This document shows positions 1 to 38,380 of a stretch of 64,000 bases of DNA, piece by piece (position 1 is the first letter of the stretch; each line of letters starts with the position of its first letter). Origin of the DNA: Riptortus pedestris (lineage: Eukaryota > Arthropoda > Insecta > Hemiptera > Alydidae). The notes beneath the pieces were generated by a model. The model did no database searches and was not told where the DNA came from. It saw only the letters and a program-made list of their open reading frames with translations. The DNA is taken from positions 98,874,501 to 98,938,500 of the forward strand of contig CM032233.1 in NCBI GenBank assembly GCA_019009955.1, read 5' to 3'. The position numbers were made by a program, and so were the translations under genes.

Positions 1-955
1 CAAGTAACCAAGAAAACACGAAGTACATAGTACTGAGCCGTAACCTACATCTTGAAAGAACCTTCAGTATAAGGGAACCATCCTAAAAGTAGTGGACTGG
101 AAAGTCAGGATAGACAGAGGTGGAAAGCTACCTCTAATTTGTGGAAAGCTACCTCTAATTTAGTCATTCAATTATTTAAAAATTACATTCATAATTAATT
201 TCACTAGATCATATTAAGCACCAGCAATACAACATGGACAATTAATCTTGCTTTAATTTTACTATTACCGTAGCCGAAGGACCGAATTCCAAGTGACGGA
301 TATCACTCTCATAATTGAACAGTGAAAACTGAATGAATCAATGGTCACTATTAACGGAAAATTCAATAAGCTGTCAAACATTAACAAGGTTATTGGAGAT
401 AAATTGTAAATTAACCATAGACTAAACAGCGGCGAAGCCCGAGATAGGGAGAGGATGTTTCATAAATTATCAGAGAAAGTTAATAAGTCATTCAGCTAAT
501 TTTTGCTAAAATGTACCCTTAGTCAATTATAATAATACAGAGAAAAGGGAGGTTCTTTCACCCATTTAATGAATGAAATGTAATGGTCAAATTCCATGAT
601 ATACTCTTTTGTTGTCTGTATCAATATTATAAGTAGTCACTGTTTACGATATTTTCCCAAAAGTGTAGACGTTATTAATGAATATCTTTGAGCATATTCA
701 ACGTTTTTAAGAAAAGCACAACTAACAAATAGTGGATGTTAGTTATCCTTTGACAAAATATAATATACTTACTTCATACGGCTATTAAGATAGTGAAAAC
801 AGCAGATTCAATTTATGTTAATTCTATGCTAGGTAGTCACAATATGACCAGTTTATTTTGTGTAAAGCGATAAAAATTGAAAAAAAAAAAAATGAAATTT
901 AAATAAATATTTATGAAGCAGATGAGAATCGAAGGTATTTTCTGTTGCTGGTGAT
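1..955. other. Unassigned AT-rich sequence
   Basis: No coding region, known repeat or RNA gene could be recognised. The only low-level feature is a short direct duplication near 123-160 (a repeated TGGAAAGCTACCTCTAATTT). It probably contains the left flank of the P-like element that starts around 960. Confidence 0.4.
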
Positions 956-959
956 TTAG

Positions 960-2395
960 TTGTCTTTTAGTAAATTTTTTTATTTTCTATTTTTATAAGT
1001 GAATTTATGCAAAATGCCGAGCGAGTGTGCTGTAGCAACATGTTCCAACAAACCTAGGAAATCAGGCAAGTCTGTATCTTATCATCAGTTCTCGAAAAAA
1101 AAGAAATTAACAAACAGAGGGTAGTCGCATACAGACGAGGAGATTTGAATTTTAATCTGAAATTTCTCGGGTGTGTTCAAAACATTTCAGCGATAGTGAT
1201 TACGAAAGGAATTTACAAGCAGAATTGCTAGGCTGTTCCTAATAGATTGTAGTTAAAAGAAGAAACTGTGCCCTATTTAAATTTACCAGTGTCGTCCGTA
1301 AGTAAACAAACATCTGCTAGCTCTACCTCTGACTCAAAAAGTGAAACATCTAGAAAATGTAGGAATAAAAACGTGAAATACGTAAACGTGCCCTGTGTCA
1401 CATTAATGAGATTTCTCCTAAAAAGATGAAAAGTAATTTTTCAGGTAATACCGAAGAGGTTGATTGTAATGTATGAATTCTCTTAAAGAATACAGTTTCT
1501 GAATATGAATCCAAATTATAGTCCTTGCTGATGCAAGTGAAAAATTTAAAATGTAAAAACATTAATTTGAAAAAAAGAAGTTACTAGATTGCAGTCAGAT
1601 AATCACCAGCTTTAAATAAATTAAAAAAAGAAAAATGCAGTGAAAGAAGAAATGGAAAGGATGTGCCATCCGATATTATCCAAAGCTTAAATTCAGTGTT
1701 TACTAAACAAAAAAGTAAAAGGCCGTAGGACAAATGAGGATATTGCCAAGTCTCTAACTTTTCGATCTATTTCAAAAAGAGCATATCAATACCGCGAAAA
1801 TATTGGTGAACCTCTTCCAGGACTTTCAACTTTACGTCGCTGGGCAAAATCATTCACTTGCAATGCAGGAATTTTAAATAATGTGATAAATTTAATGGAT
1901 AGTAAAGGAAAATGTTTCACTGAAAACGACCGACTCTTGATTATCTTGTCTTTCTTTATTGTTATTAACTTTATTTTGTTTGATAATAGTAGTCATTACT
2001 ATTTTCATGTCGTGAAAATTTCATCTTATTATAGTAAAGTTTTTCTTTGCATTGTTTAAATTATGTAGAAAAAATTATGGTTTTTAAATGTAAACGAACG
2101 TATCTCAATTTTAAGGATCTATTATGTATTTATTTTTAATGGAATCTAATTTGTACATGGTTTATTTCAAGCAAAATATATTCTACTGAAGTAATTTGTA
2201 TCATTTACAGACATATACCACTTTAATAAATTAGTTTTCACCAAAGTTTTCAGAAAACGTGGAATATTGTTCGCATTTCAGCTGGTCCGTTCCTTGTCCA
2301 GAGTGACGTACAGACTTTGCTGCATTTTGATTGGCTATTTGGCAAATGGTCCTACTTCATATTATAGGTCCTTGCGTTGGCTCAGAAAGGGAGGT
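960..2395 (+). mobile_element. P-like (THAP) DNA transposon, decayed copy 1
   Basis: This stretch is homologous at the nucleotide level to 49830-51930, both in the coding start and in about 350 bp of 3' non-coding sequence (about 2020-2395 against 51590-51930). It keeps part of the transposase that copy 2 has lost, but its catalytic core is missing: coding similarity stops near 1945 and jumps straight to the element's 3' end. The outer boundaries are estimated from the homology between the copies; no clean terminal repeats or 8-bp target duplication were identified. Confidence 0.7.
1015..1945 (+). pseudogene. P-element-like THAP transposase remnant
   Basis: The start at 1015 matches the THAP ORF at 49891 (Met-Pro-Ser, then Cys-X4-Cys). 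Several frameshifts and stops break the frame across the THAP and coiled-coil parts. From about 1715 to 1945 it continues into the segment typical of P-element/THAP9 transposases: an EDIAKSLTFRSISKRAYQY stretch, then LPGLSTLRRW, then a C-X-AGILNNVINLMDSKG-type segment. That segment lies ahead of the RNase H-like catalytic core, which is absent. It is not a functional gene. Assignment to the P superfamily rests on the THAP domain plus the 'AY.Y......PLP..STLRRW' signature. Confidence 0.75.
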
Positions 2396-2478
2396 TTCCA
2401 TGTGGTTTTATTGTCTTCATAAGGAGCTGTTCCGCCTAATTCAAAAAGAAAACTCCATTGGATTTTAAATCTTTTGCC

Positions 2479-2595
2479 ATGGGTGATCGCCCTTTAATGC
2501 ACAAGCTCGAAAGAGCATATCAATTAAGAAGAGATTTCAGAAGACGAATGGGAAACTTTTTTTGGGCTCAAAGATTGCCACCCCCTTCGAAACAT
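2479..2595 (+). CDS. Membrane protein gene, exon 1
   Basis: 39 codons from the ATG to a GTAAGT donor at 2596. It encodes the arginine-rich N-terminus. It starts less than 100 bp after the end of the P-like element, so its promoter probably overlaps transposon sequence. Confidence 0.6.
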
Positions 2596-4316
2596 GTAAG
2601 TCCCTTTTTGTTTTTTTTTTTGTGATAATTGCATTAATCACATCCTTGTTTGTGGACATCCAAAGCCGAAGACGGCAATTCGTCCCAAATTATTGAAACT
2701 TACACCCATACCTTTAAATTTTGAAAAGGGAACCATTCTTAACATTCGTGATAATTCTCATTACATAAGTTATTCCACAGGTCTGTTATTTGCCATTATG
2801 TATTATATTTATTAAATCACAGGGATGTTATATATTCTCTACCAGTCCTCAACCTGTTACATTGATCTATTGAACCAATCCTTCATACTGGAATTTAATG
2901 TTATGGCTATAATATACATATTTGTTAACATTTATTTTTTGGTGAATTGAATCTGAAGCACTGTGTATATTTTGTCAAGCAATTGCGTTTTTATACGAGG
3001 CTTGATTAAGTATCCGATGTATACTTCATCCCTTGATTTGAAGGTAACATATATGTGTTAAAAGAGTTGTCATTAATACCAAATCTTTAAAGTTTGTAAA
3101 TTTTTGGTCAGCCAGTTTCTTTTTTTATATCCTTTATTTAACAAGAATTTTCCACATTTAATTCTCTATAAGGTTGATTTATTTTTACAAAGTGCTTTCT
3201 GAAGATAACTGTACAAACTAAAGAGATTTCCCACACGCTCAAACCCTTGGTAGATTTTAATTTATTTTGATGAGGGCGGAAAGTCCTACAAGAGGTTCTT
3301 CACTTTATGGGTGGTCTCTCCTAAATGGCTCAAGTACAAATATACTAAACGTTTTTCAAACTAAAATTTATATATGGCAATGTGCCACTATAAACTCTCA
3401 CTAAGAAAAAGCAGAGGATACTCCTGGCTCTATTAAATTTAATTTTTCAAATTTTTATTACATATCTTGTTTTTTAGATACTTTTATAATGAAATACTAC
3501 CAAAGAAAAAATAACAAATTTAAAAAAAATAGAACCATTGTCTAAAAAGTCTTAAGAAAGATATTTGGGCTGTAAGAGGTATTCTTTAATACTTTTGGCT
3601 ATGGGTCTTCCAGTGTCAAGACATGAATCGTTACTTGGATATAGCTGCTATTTTCATCTTGTATTACTTTCTGTCAATTAATTGTTATGTTATTATGAAA
3701 TTAGTTTCATTATTTATTAGCATCCACTTTTTGCTACTATGGCTGATAGGAATGGGTTATCTACAGGCTACCATCCTTTTCCTGGAGGGGAGGAATAAGG
3801 TTTTCTATTTAATGAGTTCTTAACTAAATAAATTCCTATTGCCCAGGCGGGAATTGAACTCGCCACATTAATCACCAAATTAAGGCCAACACGTTAGTTG
3901 ACATGGCTAACCTGAGCCCTAAAAAAAAAAAATATGTCCTCTATACTATAGATAGCGAGATTTTTTGAAATTTACTTCTTTTTTCTTTTTTTAATCTTGC
4001 TAATGTATTTATTTTTTAATTTCATATTTTACTCTGTTTTTAGCCTGAAGAGTCAAGGAGTCCTCATCCCGAGGAAACTAAACGTGTAAGAAAAAAGGCT
4101 AAGTCTTTCAATTATTCAAAAGCCCTTTATTGGCTCTTCCTATGGCTTCTAGGATTGCCGTTATTTGTCCAGTTTGAGATTGGGATAGTCTACACATGTG
4201 TGACATCGGTCATCTTTATATACCTATACATTAAAGGACGAAAAAAACGTAAAACTGTTCAGGATAACTCTCCCCCAGAGAACTGGTTTCATAAACCAGT
4301 TAGAAGCCGGATTTAA
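2479..4316 (+). CDS. Small basic membrane protein, two exons, SAYSvFN-like membrane segment
   Basis: Joining 2479-2595 and 4044-4316 gives an uninterrupted 129-residue protein. The ATG has a strong context (gccATGG), the donor is GTAAGT, the acceptor is TTTTTAG, and the junction is phase 0. The N-terminal 60 residues are strongly basic (KLERAYQLRRDFRRRM; later ETKRVRKKAKS). Residues about 66-103 are hydrophobic (ALYWLFLWLLGLPLFVQFEI, then a VYTCVTSVIFIYLYI stretch), enough for one long or two short membrane segments. A basic GRKKRK patch and a hydrophilic tail follow. The order 'LYWL..WL.GL.LFV.FE.G..Y' recalls SAYSvFN-domain (SAYSD1) proteins of the ER membrane, but the defining SAYSVFN motif is absent, so the family call is tentative. 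The clean frame across an intron argues for a real gene. Confidence 0.6.
3715..3922 (-). mobile_element. tRNA-Leu-derived SINE, full length, inside the intron
   Basis: Read on the minus strand it starts GGCTCAGGTTAGCC and contains a tRNA-like head with a TTAA-containing anticodon-loop region and a box-B-like GAGTTCAATTCC. It then has the family's body (GTAGCCTGTAGATAACCC, AAAAAGTGGA). The same family occurs at 9681, 33115 and 55535. The head resembles tRNA-Leu(UAA) in its GGCC..GTG.GTTAAGG.GTTGG core. An ORF on the opposite strand here is spurious. Confidence 0.8.
4044..4316 (+). CDS. Membrane protein gene, exon 2
   Basis: 90 codons plus TAA after a TTTTTAG acceptor. It encodes the basic linker, the hydrophobic segment and the short C-terminal tail. 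The likely polyadenylation signal is at 4577. Confidence 0.6.
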   Translation, partial: PEESRSPHPEETKRVRKKAKSFNYSKALYWLFLWLLGLPLFVQFEIGIVYTCVTSVIFIYLYIKGRKKRKTVQDNSPPENWFHKPVRSRI

Positions 4317-4576
4317 TAGCATATTTAATTTTAAAAAAAATTATGGAGACATGGTTTTGTATTAATTCCAAAGAAGTTCCTTGTTTGTAAGCTTTCTGTG
4401 ATTTCTTATGTTCCTTTTTGAATGATATTTTAATACATTAAATGTATTATTTTACGTTATTTATGTTCTATTATATTTATCTTGTTGTAATTGTAAAGAA
4501 AGGATATTGAACTAACTATGTTTATTGCTCGTGTAAGATATTCCCAGAATATATTGAGCATTTTATACAATATTAA

Positions 4577-4582
4577 AATAAA
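4577..4582 (+). promoter_or_regulatory. Candidate polyadenylation signal AATAAA
   Basis: Canonical AATAAA 261 bp after the stop codon of the small membrane protein gene, in AT-rich sequence. Confidence 0.4.
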
Positions 4583-4734
4583 CAATTAATGTTTTGTCTA
4601 TGAAGCTATTTATTTTATTTACCTAATTATCTGGGATTTCATTGGATCAATACTGCACGTGAGCTAAAAAAAAATCATTTTTAAAACTTTTTTTAGTTAT
4701 TGAATACTGTAAGAAATATCTAAAGTAAATTAAA

Positions 4735-4990
4735 AGATCTAGAGTGAGAGAGAGAGAGATAGAGAGCAGGTGAGTGAGGCAGTGCATTGAGTGTGAATGT
4801 GTATAAGCGAGTGACATTGAATGAGTGAATAAATAAAAGTGAGTGAGCCCAGAGTAGGTGAAAGTAAGAGAGTGCAAGTGAGAGACTGTGTGTGTAAGAA
4901 AGAGTGAGAGACTGCAGGAGAGAAAGAGTGAGTGAAGAGAGTCAGAGTGTATATGGTTGAATAAGAGTAATGAGAGTGAGTGTAAGGGAG
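4735..4990 (+). repeat. Low-complexity GAGTGA-rich tract
   Basis: A degenerate purine-rich simple repeat (GAGAGA/GAGTGA/AGTGTG mixtures) on the plus strand. It opens long but meaningless reading frames on the minus strand. Confidence 0.8.
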
Positions 4991-5104
4991 TTCTTGTGAA
5001 AGGATGTAATGGCGACTAAGACTTCTAAGTTCTTTGTTAAAATGCTTTTTCTTGTAAATACGTATTGTTACACCAAAGAATATTTTAATGACCAATTAAT
5101 TTGT

Positions 5105-5570
5105 AATTTGTCTGTCACTACCCTAGCAGTCGTAATTTTTGTTTGACCATTACCAAACTCAATATTCAAAGTGTTTCATATAAAACTAAAGATGAAGTTG
5201 GTTAATGGCTGAAATTGAACAAGAAGGAGGAGGAGGTATCAAAAATTAAAAATATCTCTGTTATGAATTGAATAGATTGAAGATTCGATGTAACTAATCT
5301 TATGGTAAATTTAATTGTCTACAATTATACTCTACATCTTTTTGTTAACTAAAATATTAAATGAGACATTTGTAGTTTTTTTAGTTTGCAGTCATAGTAA
5401 ACCCCCACTCATGGTAATTTAAAATTAATATTAAGCCAATATATCACGAAACATCTTATGCCAAGCTTAAAACCAACATTTTTTCTTTCATTGGTCAAGG
5501 AAGAGGGGTGGGAGATTACAGACCGGGGTAAAGCCAAAATGTCTAAATATGTCAAGTTAGATTTAAAAAA
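5105..5570 (+). repeat. Family B interspersed repeat, diverged copy
   Basis: It follows the family B order: 'CTGTyACyvCTCTAGCGGTCGC'-like start (here CTGTCACTACCCTAGCAGTC), TTTTGTTTGACCATTACCAAACTC, GGTTAATGGCTGAAAT, AATATCTCTGTTATGA, CAATCTTAT-like segment, AGTAAACCCCCACTC. It is more diverged than the copies at 17378, 19240, 27938 and 47565. Confidence 0.7.
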
Positions 5571-5729
5571 AATGGTATATTACGAATAATATTTAATGTT
5601 CAGTAGTTGATCAAAATGTTTGATTTGTAGCTCAAAAAAAAACTGATCCAAGTTTTTTTTTTTTGTAACAGCATCAACATTGTTAAATTTGTTATCATTC
5701 AAAACATTATGCAAAGAATGAACTAATGG

Positions 5730-6330
5730 TAATCATATGAAGTGAGGGATGGACTGTATGATGGATGTGGTCTCTTGCCCCAAGCAATCTCCATAATTTT
5801 AGCCGTGTAGGCAAGAATGTGTGTGTGTGACCTTATAGTGTCGTGGTGGAGCACTTCCTATCCCCTCCATTTCAGTGCAGTTAATTGTCGAATGTACACA
5901 TCTGAATTGATTTTCTGATTGTGCAGTATAATTTCAAGATAGATAATGCCCTTGTACGCACCATCAAAATGATAACAAAACCTTTCATTGGTGATATCAG
6001 CTTTGGATGTTTATGAGCCGTTGCCTTTTCCTTACTCTATGACCTTCTTTGCATAACATTATTGTAAACCACACATTTTTCACAACCTGTAATGAACAGC
6101 TTTAAAACTGGCTTATCGTCATTTCATTTGATGCACAAATTGCAGAGAGTAATATGTTGGGTCAAGTGAATTTCCTTGAGTTAATGAAAAATAAATCAAA
6201 GTTTTTCCATTTGCTCACATTGTTTCAAATGCTTTTCTATGTATGTATGAGGTACATCCAGCTTTTTTCCAATGCCATGAATAGAGCTACTTTAATTATT
6301 TATAATATTTTTGATTTGATTGGCCAGAGT
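5730..6330 (-). pseudogene. Mariner-family transposase relic
   Basis: On the minus strand the translation follows mariner transposases in order, with frame breaks and stops. It has a linker with IGKKLDVPH and EKHLKQCEQM, then FITGCEKCVVYNNV (normally VTGDEKWV.YDNV), RRS.SKE, CYHFDGAYKGIIYLE (normally W.D.KG..Y.E), LHNQKINSDVYIRQL, EVLHHDTIRSHTHILA (normally HHDNARPHTS), and PHPSYSPSLTSYDY (normally HPPYSPDLAPSDY). The catalytic-site landmarks are mutated and several stops occur, so it is dead. The N-terminal DNA-binding part was not recognised. The plus-strand ORF at 6154-6552 overlaps it and is taken to be chance. Confidence 0.8.
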
Positions 6331-6559
6331 ATTATTCGTCATCCGTTGAAAAATCTGTACAAAAACTGCAAATGTCTTTATTTTAAGGCTTTGGTGCTGT
6401 GCAAAGCACATCATTTTTGCTGTTCTTGGGATGCATTTTTCCTTTACAAAATAAAAAAAGGAGGATGCAATAAAAAAATCAAACTTTCAAATAAATGTGA
6501 AACAAACATACGGTCATCACAATATTTTCATGGAATTATAAACAATTTATAAGCATACA

Positions 6560-7975
6560 ATATAAGTCCATTTTGGTAAAGCAGAACCTTAAAGATGAGT
6601 ATATTTCGCTCTCAAACTAAATACCATTCCCATTTCTTCTATTTATAAATTAAAATTTAACTTTTTTATTTGTATTGCTACAAATGTAAATAAATTGAGC
6701 TGAACACCTTTAAGGTGGCATGCCATTGACATTTTTTTTCACCAGATGGGTTGGCATCAGGACACTGATAAATTCAATAGATAGACTCTCACCACACAGT
6801 AAAGCATCGGCCTAGAGGCTAGACCCTCCATCTACATAAAAGGATTGCACTGTCCTTGTAACCTGTTAAGAATGCCTAGATCGTGTCACAGAAAAGATCA
6901 CAATTGATTTCAAAACCTTTTCCCTGATGCTAACATTTTTTAAAATTTACCATTTCTACTATTTAACCAGAAAATATTTTAAATAAATATATCTCTGCCT
7001 AACCTGCTTTAAACCATATTTTATAGTAAATGGTAGTGGAATTTCAAAATAAAATACTAGAATGATAATTATTTTATTGAAAATTACTTCATCAAAATAC
7101 TCAAATATAAAAAAAAACAATTCTCAATATAAAAAAAAATTTGGTATGCAAAATAAACATTCATACACTTTAACAAATATAGCTCATAAATATTTTTACC
7201 ATATGAAACATTGCTAGTTAGAAAAACAAATGACAGGAATGTCACCCACCACAGACAACACTTAGGCTGTAATCAACAATAATAGACATTTTACATAATA
7301 ATATAATTTATTTCACCACCATATATATATATATATATATATTGTCACACCAAGCAAATTTCTATTGACTAAAGATCCAACAAAAACCAACAACTCAGTC
7401 CTTTAACCAACATTATTTAAATATTTTTATAAAGTATTATTATTGTTAATGCTATTGCTTTATTATATTATTTGTTATGCACCTCTTTTAAATTTTAAAA
7501 AATTATGGTTGAAAATGAATATTTTTATCAAAATCAGTCTTAACATTATGAATTTCAATAAGTAATAATTTATATTATACATGTGATGTAATAACTAATA
7601 TATTGAAATTATCACATGGGCGCTATGCCTTTTTAAACGATTTCACATAAAATACAATACTGAAAATTTTTCAATGTACCTCACTGGTCCCTTAAGTCGA
7701 TTATATCCATACAAAATTGGTTCAATATATTAGTCTTCAAGACAAGCTTTAAACAAATTGTTGACAAGTGTTTTTAATTCTTGACAATTTACATCAGAAA
7801 TTCATATTAAATTATTAGAATTTAGACTCCTTACACAGAGCGAGTCACTGTAGAAATCTGAATTCTCTATTCAAATACATGTACAATAAAAATTGTGTGA
7901 TATCATATAAACAGAATCTAAATATTAAGCCTGGGTACAACATATTCTCAATCCCAGACATTTGGTTATTTGTAT
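6560..7975. other. AT-rich intergenic DNA with a (TA)n tract
   Basis: No gene or classified element was recognised. A short (TA)n microsatellite lies at about 7322-7342. Confidence 0.4.
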
Positions 7976-7982
7976 AAATGAT

Positions 7983-8334
7983 GATATATTCTTCAAATTT
8001 TATGGCAAGGGTCTCCAATAGAAAACATTTTTTTCGGTGCAAACTTTATTGAAACTGCCCTACATGTTTCGTGGCTTACTTGCTGCCTCTTCAGGGGCTA
8101 TCCATTTCTGAAGTGCTCGTTTCCCTTTTAAATTTGTTGTGACTGTCCACACAGAGGAGGTAGTCTGTGAGAACAGTTGCAACAGATGTAAAAGGAAAAC
8201 GAGCACTTCAGAAAAGGATAGCCCCTGAAAAGGCAGCAAGTAAGCCACGAAACATGCAGGGCAGTTTCAATAAAGTTTGCACCGAAAAAAAAATGTTTTT
8301 TAATTGGAGACCCATGCCATAAAATATGAATAAT
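7983..8334. repeat. Foldback element, ~145-bp inverted arms
   Basis: The left arm (about 7983-8130) and right arm (about 8195-8334) are reverse complements over nearly their whole length, separated by about 65 bp. Shared blocks include CAATAAAGTTTGCACCGAAA, GCAGCAAGTAAGCCACGAAA and AACGAGCACTTCAGAAA. The block 'GCCCCTGAAGAGGCAGCAAG..GCCACGAAACATG' is the sort of 3' sequence I associate with Penelope-like elements, but that assignment is inference. Confidence 0.75.
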
Positions 8335-8380
8335 ATATAAATAATATTGGGTCCAAAATAAGAAGAATAAATGATGATGG

Positions 8381-8382
<2 letters not shown>

Positions 8383-8411
<29 letters not shown>
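8383..8411 (+). repeat. (CA)n microsatellite
   Basis: About 14 CA units directly after the foldback element. Confidence 0.9.
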
Positions 8412-8415
<4 letters not shown>

Positions 8416-8577
8416 ACTGAGTCAAAAATGAAGTTGCTTTTTATGGAGATTCTCCGGGGAATAATACGTCTCTGATTAATGTTATTTTCTTTGAAACTGG
8501 ATCCATTAGTAGATGATAACCCTTGGTATTTTCACAATAACCTACAAATATAAACTTTTCAGAACATGGGTCCCATT

Positions 8578-8700
8578 TTAGCCGATTTTCCTTCAGGGAA
8601 AGAAATTAACTATTGAGGTCATACTCATAAAATGACTTTCTTTAAATGTCCATCAATCAATGAGATGACGAAGATGAGGTCCGTTCAAAATTGTGTGTAG
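8578..8700 (+). repeat. Family B left-module fragment
   Basis: It matches the family's left module: TTTTCCTTCAGGGAAA, CTATTGAGGTCATACTCAT, AAATGTCCATCAATC, GAGATGACGAAGATGAGGTC, CGTTCAAAATT. The rest of the repeat is missing, and the copia fragment starts where the (TA)n would follow. Confidence 0.75.
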
Positions 8701-8860
8701 TGGAGACCCAAACAGACAAGAAAATCAAATGCATTCGGTTGGACAATGGTACCCGAATATACTAATCAAAGTGTCTCAGATTTATTGGCATGGAAAAACA
8801 TTAGGCATCAGAGAAATGTCATATATTCTCCTGCCCATAATGGAGTAGCAGGCGAGCCAA
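8700..8860 (+). pseudogene. Ty1/copia integrase fragment
   Basis: The translation gives ETQTDKKIKCIRLDNGT and, after one frameshift near 8750, EYTNQSVSDLLAWKNIRHQ then VIYSPAHNGVAGEP. This is the copia integrase core block (usual form T...IK..R.DNG.EY......I.HQ...Y.P..NG.AER). Only about 55 residues survive, with no LTRs nearby. A (CA)-rich tract follows. Confidence 0.75.
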
Positions 8861-8975
8861 CATATATACATACACACACACCAAGCATACACATAACACA
8901 CACAAGCACACATCTACATATGCATGTAATATACATGTATTTTAAGTAAATTGTCAAGTGCAAATGAGCATGAGT

Positions 8976-8981
8976 TTTATT
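8976..8981 (-). promoter_or_regulatory. Candidate G6PD polyadenylation signal
   Basis: AATAAA on the minus strand, 288 bp beyond the G6PD stop codon. It is the first canonical signal I noticed there; the real cleavage site is unknown. Confidence 0.35.
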
Positions 8982-9268
8982 ATTTTCATTTGAGCAAATA
9001 ACACAAAATATAAACCTTTTCAGAAAAAGATTATTTATAAATATCAAAAACAATTTTATAATATCACATTATTTGAGTTTATGAATATCATTACAAGGAT
9101 AAGTATACAAGTATACAAAGTATGTAGTATACTAAGTATGTAGTATACAATTTAATAATGACAGGAATATTGGCCTAGTACCTATAAAAAATGTCATGGG
9201 CATATTTAAGTTCATTCAAACAATGTTAAAAATACTGGAAATCAAATTTTCAATGGATTGGATAAACA

Positions 9269-36562
<27,294 letters not shown>

Positions 36563-36790
36563 GTTGAACGTATTTATGATTCGCACCCTTAATCCAAGAC
36601 GCTACAAATCAGTTATTACACTGATAATACGGCTGTCATAAAATATTGATGCAATATGATTTATTTTATCTCCAGAGACACGTGAACAACATGCTATTAG
36701 TTGCGAAACTGCTGCACTTCACCGGCACTTCGGGTTACCCAGCAACGTCAAAATCATTTATCCAGTCAGAGGTCACCACCAAAGAACATC
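36563..36790 (-). promoter_or_regulatory. Likely G6PD 5' leader and promoter region
   Basis: Upstream of the G6PD start codon. It holds a palindromic CACGTG E-box at 36679-36684, the class of site bound by bHLH-zip factors, including Mondo/Mlx which activate pentose-phosphate genes in animals. It is more CpG-containing than its surroundings. No TATA box or defined start site could be fixed. Confidence 0.35.
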
Positions 36791-36799
36791 TCTTAAAGC

Positions 36800-38135
36800 A
36801 ATGAAAACTTCCATATAGAAGAAGAGAAAAGTCAAATGAAAGTGCATTCCCTAAGTGACCACGTTGTTTTATTTTAATATTCTACCACAGGTTTTAGTTA
36901 GCGAGAATCATGTTGAAAGTGAATAGTAACTGTTTTTAGGAATTTCAATATTTCAGAATTGCAGCATTTCGAAAGTGGGTATATTTTTTTTTCTTTACAC
37001 CCCCCCCCCCCCCTGTCATAAGGTACCTATACCAGTTGTCCCATCACTCTATGAATTCTTCAGAAATCTTTTACAGACCTACTCACTATAATATCCCTAG
37101 TATAGGGTCAGAGGTAATTTGCCAAGGGTTCAAAAGATATAATATAACTAGATAGGCACGGCACGCACTTAGTAACATAGCTACGAAATCAAAGGCAAGA
37201 CCAAAAATCTCCTGATGACCTTACCAATTGGGTTACCAATCAAAAGAAACCTTTTTCACTCATTGTCACTTTACCTCAAAAGGTAAATGACAACATCTGA
37301 ACCAAACACTTGTCATTCACCATTGTATTCCGATCCTATGAAAACAACCTTGATCCAGTTAATTACTCCCAATTATCCTACCAAATTAAGATTCACCATA
37401 CTATGGCTCATCCCCATTGACGTCAATCTTATCGAGCTGAAATCCTTAAAAGAAAAAAAGTGAATGTCATTCTATGCTAACACTCTTTTGCTCACACCTA
37501 AATATTCTTTTTGTCCAAACAATTGACCATAACTACCAAATTTCCATTCCTTCAAGTCTGGTAATGTTAATCTTTTGTTCATTTCATTCGTCTTTGCGTG
37601 TGCTTGTATCTGTGAGTGCATGCCCTTCTTATCATATTTATTATCATTTTTACTGATCCATATTCCTTTCTAAGGAAGCTCCTGCAGAAATAAATTAATA
37701 ATCGTTTTGAAACACCAATAACAATGCAACTTATTTATTTAATAAATTTCTCTGTGCCTAGGACTACATTTGGGTGTGATATAAGAAAAAATGTAAGAAT
37801 CCAATATGACCGACCTTATCGATAAAACATTAACAGGCAAAATATAACTATTGGTATATCTGTAGGTAGATGCCGTCATTCCTGGCAGAGTATACGTGGA
37901 AAGTACATTCTGTGAGGTGTGCGTCCTCAAGATAACGACAGGCTTGTATGTGTTGGATTGTTGCACTGGGTAGTCCCTTGAGGAGGACAAACAACGAAGA
38001 AGAGGGCATCAAACAGAATAATTTTTACTGCAGAATAATAACCTTACTACACACAGACTTCACTCCAAGAGAGCCCAAATTACCAAAACGGATTAAAACA
38101 GAACCTACAAAGTAAAAACGCACAAGCCACACTTG
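36800..38135. other. Intergenic, unassigned
   Basis: Upstream of G6PD. A poly(C) run lies at 37000-37013. No gene was recognised; short reading frames at 37474 and 37739 have no matching domain. Confidence 0.35.
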
Positions 38136-38139
38136 AAAC

Positions 38140-38380
38140 AAACAACGCTGAAAATGCCATCGCGAACCTACCAGAAGAGACAGGAACAGCTCAGAATCGA
38201 AATACGGACATTTCAGGGGGGAAAAATCAGAGAAACGGTCAGCCAAAGCTACATACTTGGAGGACAACTAAGCAATAAAGACACTAAAAACGATACTAAA
38301 GAACAACGAACTCACAATAACTAAAGCAGACAAAGGGGATGTTACTGTCATTATGAATGAACAAGACAATATAACGTGAT
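38140..38380 (+). pseudogene. Penelope-like retroelement fragment
   Basis: The frame ending near 38370 gives LKTILKNNELTITKADKGDV then TVIMNEQD. This matches the N-terminal block of Penelope-like reverse transcriptases (L......N..I.KADKG...V.M....Y). Adjacent frames upstream may hold earlier parts, but frameshifts obscure them. Only a scrap remains. Confidence 0.6.

Noticed and set aside
3623..3823. 66-codon hydrophobic frame
   Set aside because: Partly antisense to the SINE at 3715-3922 and inside an intron; chance frame.
4647..5095. Minus-strand frames rich in Ser, Thr, His and Leu
   Set aside because: Produced by the GAGTGA-rich low-complexity tract; no domain or start context.
6154..6552. 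132-codon frame on the plus strand
   Set aside because: It overlaps the antisense strand of the mariner transposase relic and has no recognisable domain.
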